Part shown: positions 27,999 through 35,460 of the stretch, one piece after another | Layout: each line of letters opens with the position of its first letter | How positions within the stretch are numbered: position 1 is the stretch's first letter | DNA from: Gammaproteobacteria bacterium | GTDB taxonomy: Bacteria > Pseudomonadota > Gammaproteobacteria > Pseudomonadales > Pseudohongiellaceae | Length of the DNA stretch: 49,552 nt | Reading direction: 5' to 3' | Assembly (NCBI GenBank): GCA_030831125.1 | Contig: JAURLQ010000019.1 | Location: forward strand, 1-49,552 | Position numbers and translations under genes: made by a program | The notes under the pieces: model-generated | Told to the model about the DNA's origin: nothing | The model's input: the letters and a program-made list of their open reading frames with translations, nothing else | The model's database searches: none

Positions 27999-28385
27999 AT
28001 GAACGGAAAATCCAGAACCATACTGTTGGCTGCGCTGGCCTTGATGGCATTCCCTGTTCTTGCGCACCATTCCTTTTATGCAGAGTTTGATTCCAACAAG
28101 GAGGTCGAACTTGATGGCGAGGTCGTTAAAATGGAATGGGTAAATCCGCATTCCTGGCTCAACATCAAGGTGATCAATGAGCAGGGCCAGGAAGAAATCT
28201 GGCGTGTAGAGGGTGGATCTCCCGGTGTGCTGCTCCGTTTGGGCTGGACCAGGGATTCCCTGCCGCCAGGTGCCAGAGTAAGGGTCAAGGGCTTCCAGGC
28301 CAAAGACGGCTCATTTCGCATGAATTCCAGAGGGATAGAATTTCCTGACGGCCGCACGCTTGAGACCGGCGGGTCCCGGCAGTAA
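27999..28385 (+). CDS. DUF6152 family secreted protein (cassette 2)
   Basis: A 128-residue exported protein whose signal peptide ends at VLAHHSFYAEFD, placing two His at the mature N terminus. The core EVVKMEWVNPHSWLNIKV, WRVEGGSPGVLLRLGWTRD and SLPPGARVRVKG is typical of DUF6152. It is closely similar to 9462-9866 and to the N-terminal domain of 37017-38138. Probably co-transcribed with the lipoprotein upstream, and possibly its partner at the inner face of the envelope (inference). AAAGAGG precedes the start. Confidence 0.9.
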   Translation: MNGKSRTILLAALALMAFPVLAHHSFYAEFDSNKEVELDGEVVKMEWVNPHSWLNIKVINEQGQEEIWRVEGGSPGVLLRLGWTRDSLPPGARVRVKGFQAKDGSFRMNSRGIEFPDGRTLETGGSRQ

Positions 28386-28451
28386 CCGGTTTTCTCTCCG
28401 GTCGCGGCGTATCTTCAACACACGCGTGTTTGCAGGTTGAACAATTCTCTT

Positions 28452-29297
28452 ATGCCCGGAAAATCCTGTACTTTTCTTGCCTGTCTGTTGTTGTCCAGCG
28501 TATTACAGGCACAGCCCCCGGGCTGGAATGATCCGTTTCCTCCGCACAGGGTCATGGACAATCTCTACTATGTGGGTACCAGCCAACTTGCTTCCTGGCT
28601 GTTGACCACTGATGAAGGTCATATTCTTGTCAGCAGCAACTACGAGTCGTCGGTGTCTGTGATTCTGGCGGCAGTGGAAGATCTTGGTTTCAAATTCAGC
28701 GATATCAGGATCCTGATCAGTGGTCATGCCCATCCTGACCATGTGGAAGGCGACGCACTGGTAAAACAGCTGACCGGCGCTGAAGTGGTTGTAGGACGCC
28801 TTGAGCTGCCGTATGTACAGGCTTTTCAGCCGCCCGGTGGCAAGGTCCAGCCCGTTGACCGCATCATTGATGATGGAGATACAGTATCGCTTGGCGATAC
28901 AAGCCTGACTGCGCATGTGTTGCCGGGCCATACACGTGGCTGTATATCCTGGAGTCTGCAACTGGAAGAAGCCGGCCAGACCTACTACGGCTGGATCGAG
29001 TGCAGCCTAAATAACCTTGGCATTCGTTTTGTAGACAATCAGGAGTTTCCGGATATTGTGGAAGTTTTCCGTGAAACCTTCACCAAAGCGCGTGAATTTC
29101 CTGTTGAGGTGTTTGTCAGTTCACACGGTGTGTTCTACGGTCTTGAAGAGAAGTATGTAAAACTGTTGAACAGGAAACCGGGCGATCCGAATCCTTTTGT
29201 GGATCCGACAGGTTACCAGGCACATGTGGATGAATACGAAGCGCTGTTCGAAGCCATGGTGGCAAGACAGCAGGCAGAAGCAGCAAGCGACGACTGA
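28452..29297 (+). CDS. Exported metallo-beta-lactamase-fold hydrolase, B3-like
   Basis: A 281-residue protein; the ATG at 28452 gives a signal peptide ending SVLQAQ (a TTG at 28437 is the alternative). Zinc ligands are complete: H92-A-H94-P-D96-H97, then GHTRGC and SSHGVFYGLEEK. This His-x-His-x-Asp-His layout with the GHTRGC and SHG segments is that of subclass B3 enzymes and their non-lactamase relatives. Whether it cleaves beta-lactams cannot be told from sequence. It follows cassette 2 by 66 bases on the same strand and may be the last gene of that unit; a weak hairpin lies 10 bases behind its stop. Confidence 0.87.
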   Translation: MPGKSCTFLACLLLSSVLQAQPPGWNDPFPPHRVMDNLYYVGTSQLASWLLTTDEGHILVSSNYESSVSVILAAVEDLGFKFSDIRILISGHAHPDHVEGDALVKQLTGAEVVVGRLELPYVQAFQPPGGKVQPVDRIIDDGDTVSLGDTSLTAHVLPGHTRGCISWSLQLEEAGQTYYGWIECSLNNLGIRFVDNQEFPDIVEVFRETFTKAREFPVEVFVSSHGVFYGLEEKYVKLLNRKPGDPNPFVDPTGYQAHVDEYEALFEAMVARQQAEAASDD

Positions 29298-29349
29298 CAT
29301 GCAATCTGAACAATAAAATGGATTGTTCATTCATTGCATATCTTTCATA

Positions 29350-29899
29350 GGACACCCGGTTAAAAATATTTGAAAACGAGAACCACGGTGTGCAAGTTCG
29401 CTCGCTCCCGCTCCTCACCCGGCACACCCTGTCCCTCTGTCAATAGAATTGGCACGGGTGTCCTTTAAAGTAGCGCCACCAATTGCGGGTAGTGATCTGG
29501 TTTGATTTTCAGTGAGCCAGGAGTGCGGATGAGTTCGCTTGCGGACGAACAATCATAGGGCACAAATTAACTGAGGTATATCAGGCCGAAGCAGGGGGAG
29601 TCAGGCGAGGAGCGGGAGCGAGCGAGCTGAGCTCACCCTGGTAGGCCGGGAGCCACTGGATATCAAGTGGGTGTCCAATGATTGAGCATGGAGCGACTTG
29701 GGGTTCTTGTTTCTTCGACACGCTGTAAACCCATCCCTGGGGGCTCGACTGCGGCATCCCTGCCGCAGACGGTCTCAGAACCAAGAACCCCAAGCCGCTC
29801 TCCAGGCTCGCTGACATTCGAACCAAATCAATCAGTGAATGGGTGTCCCATGCTGACCTTCGCCTTTTCACTTTTTCAATTGCAATGGCAAGGGTGTCT
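29350..29899. repeat. Repeat-rich gene-free stretch with nested inverted repeats
   Basis: The 660 bases between the metallo-hydrolase and the glutamine synthetase hold no credible gene. GGGTGTCC or its complement occurs at 29350-29357 (inverted), 29456-29463, 29669-29676 and 29841-29848, with a near copy at 29892. TCGCTCGCTCCCGCTCCTC (29398-29416) is exactly inverted at 29607-29625. GAGCGACTTGGGGTTCTTG (29691-29709) pairs with 29782-29800 with one mismatch, and 29490-29518 pairs imperfectly with about 29803-29832. The unit looks like several REP-like palindromes inserted into or next to each other. Confidence 0.65.
29716..29774. repeat. Dispersed repeat copy 3, most complete core
   Basis: This 59-base core contains the GCGGCA/TGCCGC hairpin. 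It matches, on the other strand, 11843-11890 (with an 11-base deletion of one hairpin arm) and, with a loop insertion, about 1-127. In both complete copies (2 and 3) the core sits in the loop of a longer flanking inverted repeat whose sequence differs between copies. Confidence 0.7.
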
Positions 29900-29913
29900 C
29901 AAGGAATAAACCA

Positions 29914-29941
29914 TAAAAAAAGGGCCTTGCGGCCCTTTTTT
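29914..29941 (-). terminator. Bidirectional rho-independent terminator behind glnII
   Basis: A run of A, the stem AGGGCC/GGCCCT with a TTGC loop, then a run of T. It serves the glutamine synthetase on the minus strand, whose stop lies about 20 bases away, and would also stop rightward transcription. Confidence 0.85.
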
Positions 29942-29959
29942 GTTGAGCAATATCCGGGA

Positions 29960-30976
29960 TCAGGCTGCGAGGCCTTCCTTGGTGCTCTTGATGATGGCAG
30001 CTGCCACTTTGTAGGGGTCAGCGTTGGAAGCGGTACGACGGTCTTCCAGTCGTCCTTTCCAGCCATCCTGCATGGTGCTGATAGGGATACGGATGGAAGC
30101 ACCGCGGTCAGATACACCATAGCTGAACTGATCGTGACGCTGTGTTTCGTGCTTGCCGGTCAGACGCTGTTCGTTATGGGCACCATAAACGCTCATGTGA
30201 CGATGAATGTTGCGGCCGAAAGCTTCGCAGATCTTGGTGAAGATTTCCTTGTCGCCTTTATCACGCATTACGCCATTGGAGAAGTTGGCATGCATGCCTG
30301 AGCCGTTCCAGTCAGTGTCGCCCAGTGGCTTGGGATGCCAGTTGATGGACAGGCCATATTTCTCGGCGGTGCGTTCCAGCAGGTAGCGTGCAATCCAGGT
30401 TTCGTCACCTGACTGTTTGGCGCTTTTTGCAAATACCTGGAATTCCCATTGGCCAGGTGCCACCTCGGCGTTGATACCTTCAACGTTCAGGCCGGCTTCA
30501 AGACAAAGGTCCAGATGTTCTTCAACAAGGTCGCGGGAGTAGGCATTTTTCGCACCTACTGAACAGTAATAAGGACCCTGGGGAGGGGGGTAGCCACCAG
30601 GAGGAAATCCGGGGGGCAGGTTGGTGGCTGGATCCCACAGGAAGTATTCCTGTTCCCAGCCAAACCAGAAATCGTCGTCATCATCGTCACCTATGGTGGC
30701 ACGGCCATTACTTTCATGGGCGGTACCATCCGGGTTCATGACTTCACACATGACCAGATATCCGTTGCTGCGATCGGGATCAGGGCAGATGAAGACCGGC
30801 TTGAGGATACAGTCAGAAGAACCGCCCGGAGCCTGTTCGGTTGAGCTGCCATCGAAGACCCAGTTCGGGCATTCTGCCAGGGTGCCACCAAAATCCTTGC
30901 GAACCATGGTCTTGCTGCGCAGACTCTGGGTAGGCTTGTAGCCGTCAAGCCAGATATATTCCAGTTTAGCTTTCAT
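29960..30976 (-). CDS. glnII: Type II glutamine synthetase
   Basis: A 338-residue enzyme, the short eukaryote-like GSII form rather than the 470-residue GSI. It shows YIWLDGY, the beta-grasp loop WVFDGSSTEQAPG, FWFGWEQEYFL and AEVAPGQWEFQV in the metal site, NGSGMHANFS, and GASIRIP near the C terminus. It makes glutamine from glutamate, ammonia and ATP. A run of six Asp (GDDDDDDFWFG) occurs just before the FGxEQE motif. Upstream lie a sigma-54-type promoter and NtrC-like sites, so it is probably induced by nitrogen limitation. It has its own terminator and is monocistronic. Confidence 0.93.
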   Translation of the reverse strand: MKAKLEYIWLDGYKPTQSLRSKTMVRKDFGGTLAECPNWVFDGSSTEQAPGGSSDCILKPVFICPDPDRSNGYLVMCEVMNPDGTAHESNGRATIGDDDDDDFWFGWEQEYFLWDPATNLPPGFPPGGYPPPQGPYYCSVGAKNAYSRDLVEEHLDLCLEAGLNVEGINAEVAPGQWEFQVFAKSAKQSGDETWIARYLLERTAEKYGLSINWHPKPLGDTDWNGSGMHANFSNGVMRDKGDKEIFTKICEAFGRNIHRHMSVYGAHNEQRLTGKHETQRHDQFSYGVSDRGASIRIPISTMQDGWKGRLEDRRTASNADPYKVAAAIIKSTKEGLAA

Positions 30977-31146
30977 TTAGTTACATACTCCAGGTTGATA
31001 ATTTATTGGCTCTTGCTTGCCGCAAGATGTTCTGTCTGCGGATACATTCCCTCGGGAGCTGATCCGCCCCGCGTTGCTTTGAGACTGGCAGCCAGTCCCG
31101 GCAAATTCGGTCGTCTGCATCAAGCGTTACGACGTGCCTTAGGGTG

Positions 31147-31162
31147 AGCAAAATATATGCCA
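31147..31162 (-). promoter_or_regulatory. Sigma-54 promoter of glnII
   Basis: Reading leftward, TGGCATATATTTTGCT has the GG and GC pairs at the exact ten-base spacing and matches the -24/-12 consensus (TGGCAC, then TTGCW) at all but one position. Transcription would start near 31135, giving a leader of about 160 bases that includes the short palindrome GACTGGCAGCCAGTC at 31083-31097. Confidence 0.75.
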
Positions 31163-31221
31163 TTATGGTGCACGTGAACAGCCTGAATTTATTGGGGTTT
31201 TACTGTTATTGTTGTCAATCA

Positions 31222-31268
31222 TGACCCAATATAGTGCATGTGTGAAATTGATGCCTGATTGTGGTGCA
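31222..31268 (-). promoter_or_regulatory. Two NtrC-like binding sites upstream of glnII
   Basis: Two 17-base imperfect palindromes resemble the NtrC consensus (TGCACC, five bases, GGTGCA): 31222-31238 (TGACCCAATATAGTGCA) and 31252-31268 (TGCCTGATTGTGGTGCA). They are 30 bases apart, about three helical turns, and lie roughly 95 and 125 bases upstream of the predicted start, the geometry of a classical enhancer. The rest of the 392-base gap holds no gene; the promoter of the divergent kinase must also be here but is not clear. Confidence 0.55.
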
Positions 31269-31368
31269 TAACTTTTCAGCGCCTTGTATCTGCCCGGGGG
31301 GCAGATAAATATTGAAGGATGGCATTATCATCAACAGAACCTCAATCAATAGCTGTTAAGATGTAACG

Positions 31369-32319
31369 ATGGCCGAATTTCCCCAACTTTCAAAAGATCA
31401 TTACCCCAGTGTCTATATCGAAGATACTGATGAGTTGCTGCCCAGAAAAGTCGATCAGAACCTGCGTTATGCGTTGTTCAAGGTTATCGCCAGGGGTGGC
31501 AAATGTCTGGTGCAAAGCTGCAAGGACATGAATCTGAACAGATATATCTGTTACAAGTCCCTGCTGCCCGAGTATCAGGATGATGTGATAGAACAGCAGC
31601 GTTTTGTCAGGGAAGCGCGGGTAACAGCAATGCTGCAGCATCCCAACACAGTACCCACCTATGAACTGGGCAGGGACAATCGTGGACGTTATTATTTCAC
31701 GATGAAGCTGGTGCATGGCTACACATTTCGTGAAGTACTTGATTTCCGTGAGCGTTACGACCTGACCCAGATGATGGATGTCATGATCCAGATAGCCCAT
31801 GCACTTGAATATGCCCATACCCATGGTGTGATACACAGGGACATCAAGCCGGAAAACATTCTGGTTGGACCCTTTGGAGAAGTGCTGTTGATGGACTGGG
31901 GGCTGGCCAAGGTCAGAAGCAGGAATGGTGAAAACAGTGATTTGCCACAGGGTGCTGACGTGATTGCAGCAGACCCGACAATTACCATGCACGGGAAACT
32001 GGAAGGCACACTCTGTTACATGTCCCCGGAACAGATCAGGCGTGAACCTGATATTGATGCCCGAACTGACCTTTTCAGTCTGGGTGCCATCCTGTATGAA
32101 ATACTCACGGGCAGAACACCGGTGGAAAGTGAAGACAGAACCACAGATGAGGTAATTGCCGATACCCTCAATAAAGAGCCGGAAAAGCCCTCGGCAATTT
32201 CTGCATTTCAAGTACCCCGCAGACTGGAAAGCATTACCCTGCAGTGTCTGAAGAAAAATGCTGCCGACCGTCCGGCCTCAGCCAGTGTGCTCATCAGAAT
32301 GTTGCAACAAGGCTGGTAA
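31369..32319 (+). CDS. Soluble eukaryote-type Ser/Thr protein kinase
   Basis: A 316-residue kinase with no membrane or extracellular part. Visible motifs: the catalytic Lys63 in ICYKSL, the catalytic loop HRDIKPEN at about 156-163, DWG in place of DFG at about 176-178, the MSPEQ segment for APE, and DLFSLGAILYEILTG. The glycine-rich loop is degenerate (IARGGKCLVQ). It should phosphorylate Ser or Thr of unknown targets. A PP2C phosphatase gene converges on it with 26 bases between stops, an obvious antagonist. It diverges from glnII. Confidence 0.92.
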   Translation: MAEFPQLSKDHYPSVYIEDTDELLPRKVDQNLRYALFKVIARGGKCLVQSCKDMNLNRYICYKSLLPEYQDDVIEQQRFVREARVTAMLQHPNTVPTYELGRDNRGRYYFTMKLVHGYTFREVLDFRERYDLTQMMDVMIQIAHALEYAHTHGVIHRDIKPENILVGPFGEVLLMDWGLAKVRSRNGENSDLPQGADVIAADPTITMHGKLEGTLCYMSPEQIRREPDIDARTDLFSLGAILYEILTGRTPVESEDRTTDEVIADTLNKEPEKPSAISAFQVPRRLESITLQCLKKNAADRPASASVLIRMLQQGW

Positions 32320-32345
32320 GCGCTTCTCGTATCTCTTTCAGAATC

Positions 32346-33071
32346 TCAGGGTACGCGTGCAACAACGGCAGTTATATTGTCGTGGGCGCCGTAATTGTAT
32401 GCTTCGGCTACCAGTGCATGCGGTATTTCGTAGAGTGGCTTGTCCGTCATCATGATGTCGCATATTTGTTCGTCCTCGACCAGATCGGTCAAACCATCGG
32501 AACACAACAGCAGCAGATCACCACTTGTCATGGTTGCCGTTCCGCTTTCAGGCTGGGCGTTGTACATGCTGCCGATAACACGGGTGATGATGTTCCCCGG
32601 GGCAAGCTTTTCGGGATCCAGTGTTCCGCCATCAGCCGCTTCCTGAAGGAGTGTGTGGTCAATGGACAGCTGCCTGATTGATCTGGTAGCTGCACTGATA
32701 TGGTAAATGCGCGAATCCCCGACCCAGGCATAGTACAGGGTATGGTCATTGAGCACTGCCATGGCCAAGGTAGTACCCATGTTGTAATAGTCGGGTCTGA
32801 TATTCTGCTGGGTCAGGACTTTCTGGTTGGCAAAGGACAGACATTCAACCAGCGCATGAGGTGTTTCCAGACTTTCATCATCGGGCAGGGTTTCATTGCG
32901 CAGCCAGTATTGGTAAGCGCTTTCCACTGCAATCCTGCTCGCAATTTCTCCGTAGGCATGGCCCCCGACACCATCTGCGAGAATCATCAACTTACGCTTG
33001 TTGTCGTAGCGGTGATAATCCTCGTTGTTGTGTCTGACGAGGCCAGTGTCAGTAGTAGAGTAAATCTGCAT
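32346..33071 (-). CDS. PP2C-type protein phosphatase
   Basis: A 241-residue soluble PPM/PP2C phosphatase with the metal-site residues in their usual order: the N-terminal RHNNEDYH, ILADGVGGHAYGE, YYAWVGDSRIY, LLLLCSDGLTD and GAHDNITAVV. It removes phosphate from Ser/Thr and, given the convergent kinase gene next door, probably reverses that kinase. The start at 33071 gives a complete domain, with no signal peptide. Partner and substrates are inferred from position only. Confidence 0.93.
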   Translation of the reverse strand: MQIYSTTDTGLVRHNNEDYHRYDNKRKLMILADGVGGHAYGEIASRIAVESAYQYWLRNETLPDDESLETPHALVECLSFANQKVLTQQNIRPDYYNMGTTLAMAVLNDHTLYYAWVGDSRIYHISAATRSIRQLSIDHTLLQEAADGGTLDPEKLAPGNIITRVIGSMYNAQPESGTATMTSGDLLLLCSDGLTDLVEDEQICDIMMTDKPLYEIPHALVAEAYNYGAHDNITAVVARVP

Positions 33072-33104
33072 GTGTGGGTGTTTCCGTGCGGCCGCAGTCT
33101 GCCC

Positions 33105-33554
33105 TCAGCGTCCCTGGATGAAGCTGGTTGCAGAGGGGCCGAAACCGTTTTCCTGGTAAAGCGCGGGGCCGTTTTTCGCCCAGATGTAATGCGGTACACC
33201 TGCCGGAGCCACATACAGACCGCCGGTAGTTATTTCCACCATGGCGCTTTCATCAAAGGTTTCTCCGAAGCCCACGAAGATAGAGCCTTCGAGTACCACG
33301 CTTATGCGTTCATCATTATGGGTATGGGGATTGATCCTGCCGCCTTCTGTCAACTTCACACGCTGGACATAGAGCCCTGAATTCTCTGCATTACCCACGA
33401 TAGTCATGTTTACTGCACCAGGTGTGGGGCCGGCTGTTGCCGGTTCGCGCCAGGCAATATCCTCGGGCAGGATGGGAGCAGGCTTGTTGCCTGCAGTCTG
33501 GGCAAGGCCCTGCAATGGAAGTAGTAATAAGCCCAGTATCAGATAGCGGCGCAT
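33105..33554 (-). CDS. Exported cupin-domain protein
   Basis: A 149-residue exported protein; the ATG at 33554 is preceded by AGGGGG and gives a signal peptide ending LQGLAQ. The single cupin barrel shows NPHTHNDERISVVLEG (motif 1, with two His and a Glu) and VAPAGVPHYIW (motif 2 His), so a metal could be bound. Such periplasmic cupins can be enzymes or sensors; nothing more specific can be said. It lies 33 bases downstream of the phosphatase start on the same strand. Confidence 0.85.
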   Translation of the reverse strand: MRRYLILGLLLLPLQGLAQTAGNKPAPILPEDIAWREPATAGPTPGAVNMTIVGNAENSGLYVQRVKLTEGGRINPHTHNDERISVVLEGSIFVGFGETFDESAMVEITTGGLYVAPAGVPHYIWAKNGPALYQENGFGPSATSFIQGR

Positions 33555-33690
33555 GGTATTCCCCCTGTTTGTCATGCATCTGGTCGGTATTGCAGGTTGA
33601 TCTGCTGAGTGCCAGTGCTGCCGCTTATATTACCCGTCAAAGTGCTTGTCCGGCTACAGCAGAGACTTTGCAGGTTTCAGCAAATTGCCG

Positions 33691-35361
33691 TTACTCGACA
33701 CAGCTGAAGTTTTCGGCACTGTTGATGTCACCGGAACCGAGATAGCGGGGCCACATAGGAAAATGGCACACAGGTCTTGTTCTCCCTGCAGTCTCCTGAT
33801 TGGCATCAACTGCTGTTATGCCGGCAGGTGCAATGCCATTCTCTACCCAGGCTTCCAGTGCATCGAGCATGGAAACCCGTGCGTTGAATACGCCAGTGAC
33901 ATGTCCCATACCCGGTATGGTGTAGAAACGCACGAAGTCACCCAGGGTGTCACCGAACCTGTTCTGCAGTCTCTGGTAATACTGGATGGAACTGTAGGGA
34001 GTAATGAAGTCATCAACCAGACCGTGGAAGTAGATCAACTTTCCGCCACGATCACGGAAAGGCTCAATCGCAACGCTGTTGGCGCTGATGCGGGGGGCAA
34101 CATCCGAGATGCGCCCTGCGTAGGCCAGCGCATCGAAGTCTGTAAATACATCCAGGGTCAGATCGCGGGCAATGGCAAAGCGGTTGGTAGCATCAGCGGG
34201 TGAAGCCTGCAAGGCGCCACGTGGGCCCTGGGCGCCGAGGATGACCTGCCCACCATCGCGGAAAGTGGATCCCTCGAATGGTGTCCATTTCGGGAAAACT
34301 GCAGTGCCCTGATCATCAGCAAAAATCGGGAATCCGGTTTCATAGGGTTGATCGAAAGCAACAAGCGCTTCAATCTGGGCATCCGACAGACATGAGTTGC
34401 CGGTATCACTGCCACCATCACAGCGAAGCGGATTGTCCGGTGTCATGGATCTGAAACCGGCAGTTGCTGCAAGGCAGGCAGCTACATTGCTGATGATGCC
34501 GTCACTGGCAGCATCCAGGGCATCACAGGTTTCATACACGGCAGCAACGACCATTGCGGCTTTTTCCGGATTGATCCAGCTGCGCCCATCGTTGGCCATA
34601 AGTGCCCTGGTGAACTGAAGGGCAGAAAGATGCAGCATCAACACATTGTGGGCAGGATAGCCGGCCACCACACCATCATAATCTTCCGGATAGCGCTGCA
34701 ATGCATCGAAGCCTTCGTGCCCCCCCTGCGAGCCCCCCAGAAAATAGCTGTACTGCGCAACACTGTCATACCTGGCTGCAATCAGTGCAACGGCCACATC
34801 ATGGGTTTTCTTGATTTGCATGTGTCCATAGTTGTCCATGGCTTCTTCATTCAGATAGAACCTGCCGTCAAAGCCGCCTGCTGACTGGTGGCCTGAATCG
34901 CTGCCAAGGGTCACATAACCTCTTGCCAGTGGTGTGGGTTCCGAATTCGGCTGTTTTACGTAGTGCCCCAGACCAGTGACGAGCGTTCCGTTGAGGCCGC
35001 CACCGCCGAACTGGAGCATTTTTCCGTTCCATTCTGTAGGCAGGTTGACCTCGAAATTGATGTCCGGTGCTGAATACGTGGCTGGATGAATGGCGCCCAG
35101 CACCTTGCAGTATTCGCCGTTTGCATTGCCCTGGGCAGTTGCGCTGACCAGTTCAGCCGACCTGATGGTTGCGCCGGTGGTTGGAAGGGCTATACGCGAT
35201 GCATCAATGCGCATGCCATTGAGGGCAGTACAGGCAGCTTCAGGACTGCGCGGTGATGTTGCAGTTGTCTGGGCCCGTGTCGAAAGTTCCGACTCGCTGC
35301 AGGCAGTCATGGCTAGAAGCAGGGTAATACTGGCAAGAGAGAGATAAAAGCCTGGATTCAT
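33691..35361 (-). CDS. Tannase/feruloyl-esterase-family lipoprotein
   Basis: A 556-residue protein; the ATG at 35361 follows GGAG and opens a lipoprotein signal (LLLAMTAC). The alpha/beta-hydrolase triad is visible: Ser211 in GGSQGGHEG, Asp in FHGLVDDFI and His in PGMGHVTG. LQFGGGGLNG forms the oxyanion region. Family members cleave ester bonds of plant phenolics or similar aromatic esters. Unusually, the two cysteines that in classical members flank the Ser and the His (the CS-D-HC motif) are both absent. A strong terminator lies just upstream, so it is a separate transcript. Confidence 0.88.
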   Translation of the reverse strand: MNPGFYLSLASITLLLAMTACSESELSTRAQTTATSPRSPEAACTALNGMRIDASRIALPTTGATIRSAELVSATAQGNANGEYCKVLGAIHPATYSAPDINFEVNLPTEWNGKMLQFGGGGLNGTLVTGLGHYVKQPNSEPTPLARGYVTLGSDSGHQSAGGFDGRFYLNEEAMDNYGHMQIKKTHDVAVALIAARYDSVAQYSYFLGGSQGGHEGFDALQRYPEDYDGVVAGYPAHNVLMLHLSALQFTRALMANDGRSWINPEKAAMVVAAVYETCDALDAASDGIISNVAACLAATAGFRSMTPDNPLRCDGGSDTGNSCLSDAQIEALVAFDQPYETGFPIFADDQGTAVFPKWTPFEGSTFRDGGQVILGAQGPRGALQASPADATNRFAIARDLTLDVFTDFDALAYAGRISDVAPRISANSVAIEPFRDRGGKLIYFHGLVDDFITPYSSIQYYQRLQNRFGDTLGDFVRFYTIPGMGHVTGVFNARVSMLDALEAWVENGIAPAGITAVDANQETAGRTRPVCHFPMWPRYLGSGDINSAENFSCVE

Positions 35362-35401
35362 TGTGGGCTCCTGCAGCACAGTTTGTTATTGGTCACAGTA
35401 C

Positions 35402-35439
35402 AAAAAAATACCCCGGCAGTTCAACTGACCGGGGTATTT
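35402..35439 (-). terminator. Rho-independent terminator
   Basis: The stem ATACCCCGG/CCGGGGTAT is extended by CAGTT/AACTG with a one-base bulge. Reading leftward it is followed by seven T. It terminates the methyltransferase-like gene at 35461-36180. Confidence 0.85.
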
Positions 35440-35460
35440 GGTCAAACGGGGGTGGCTTGC

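Noticed and set aside
29350-29899. A possible CRISPR array, because several short motifs recur
   Set aside because: Repeat lengths and spacings are irregular, orientation changes, and no cas gene is present; the pattern is that of palindromic elements.
31158-31175. A third NtrC-like half-site (TGGTGCA) overlapping the sigma-54 promoter
   Set aside because: Only one half matches and it would overlap the -24 element, so it is not counted as an enhancer site.
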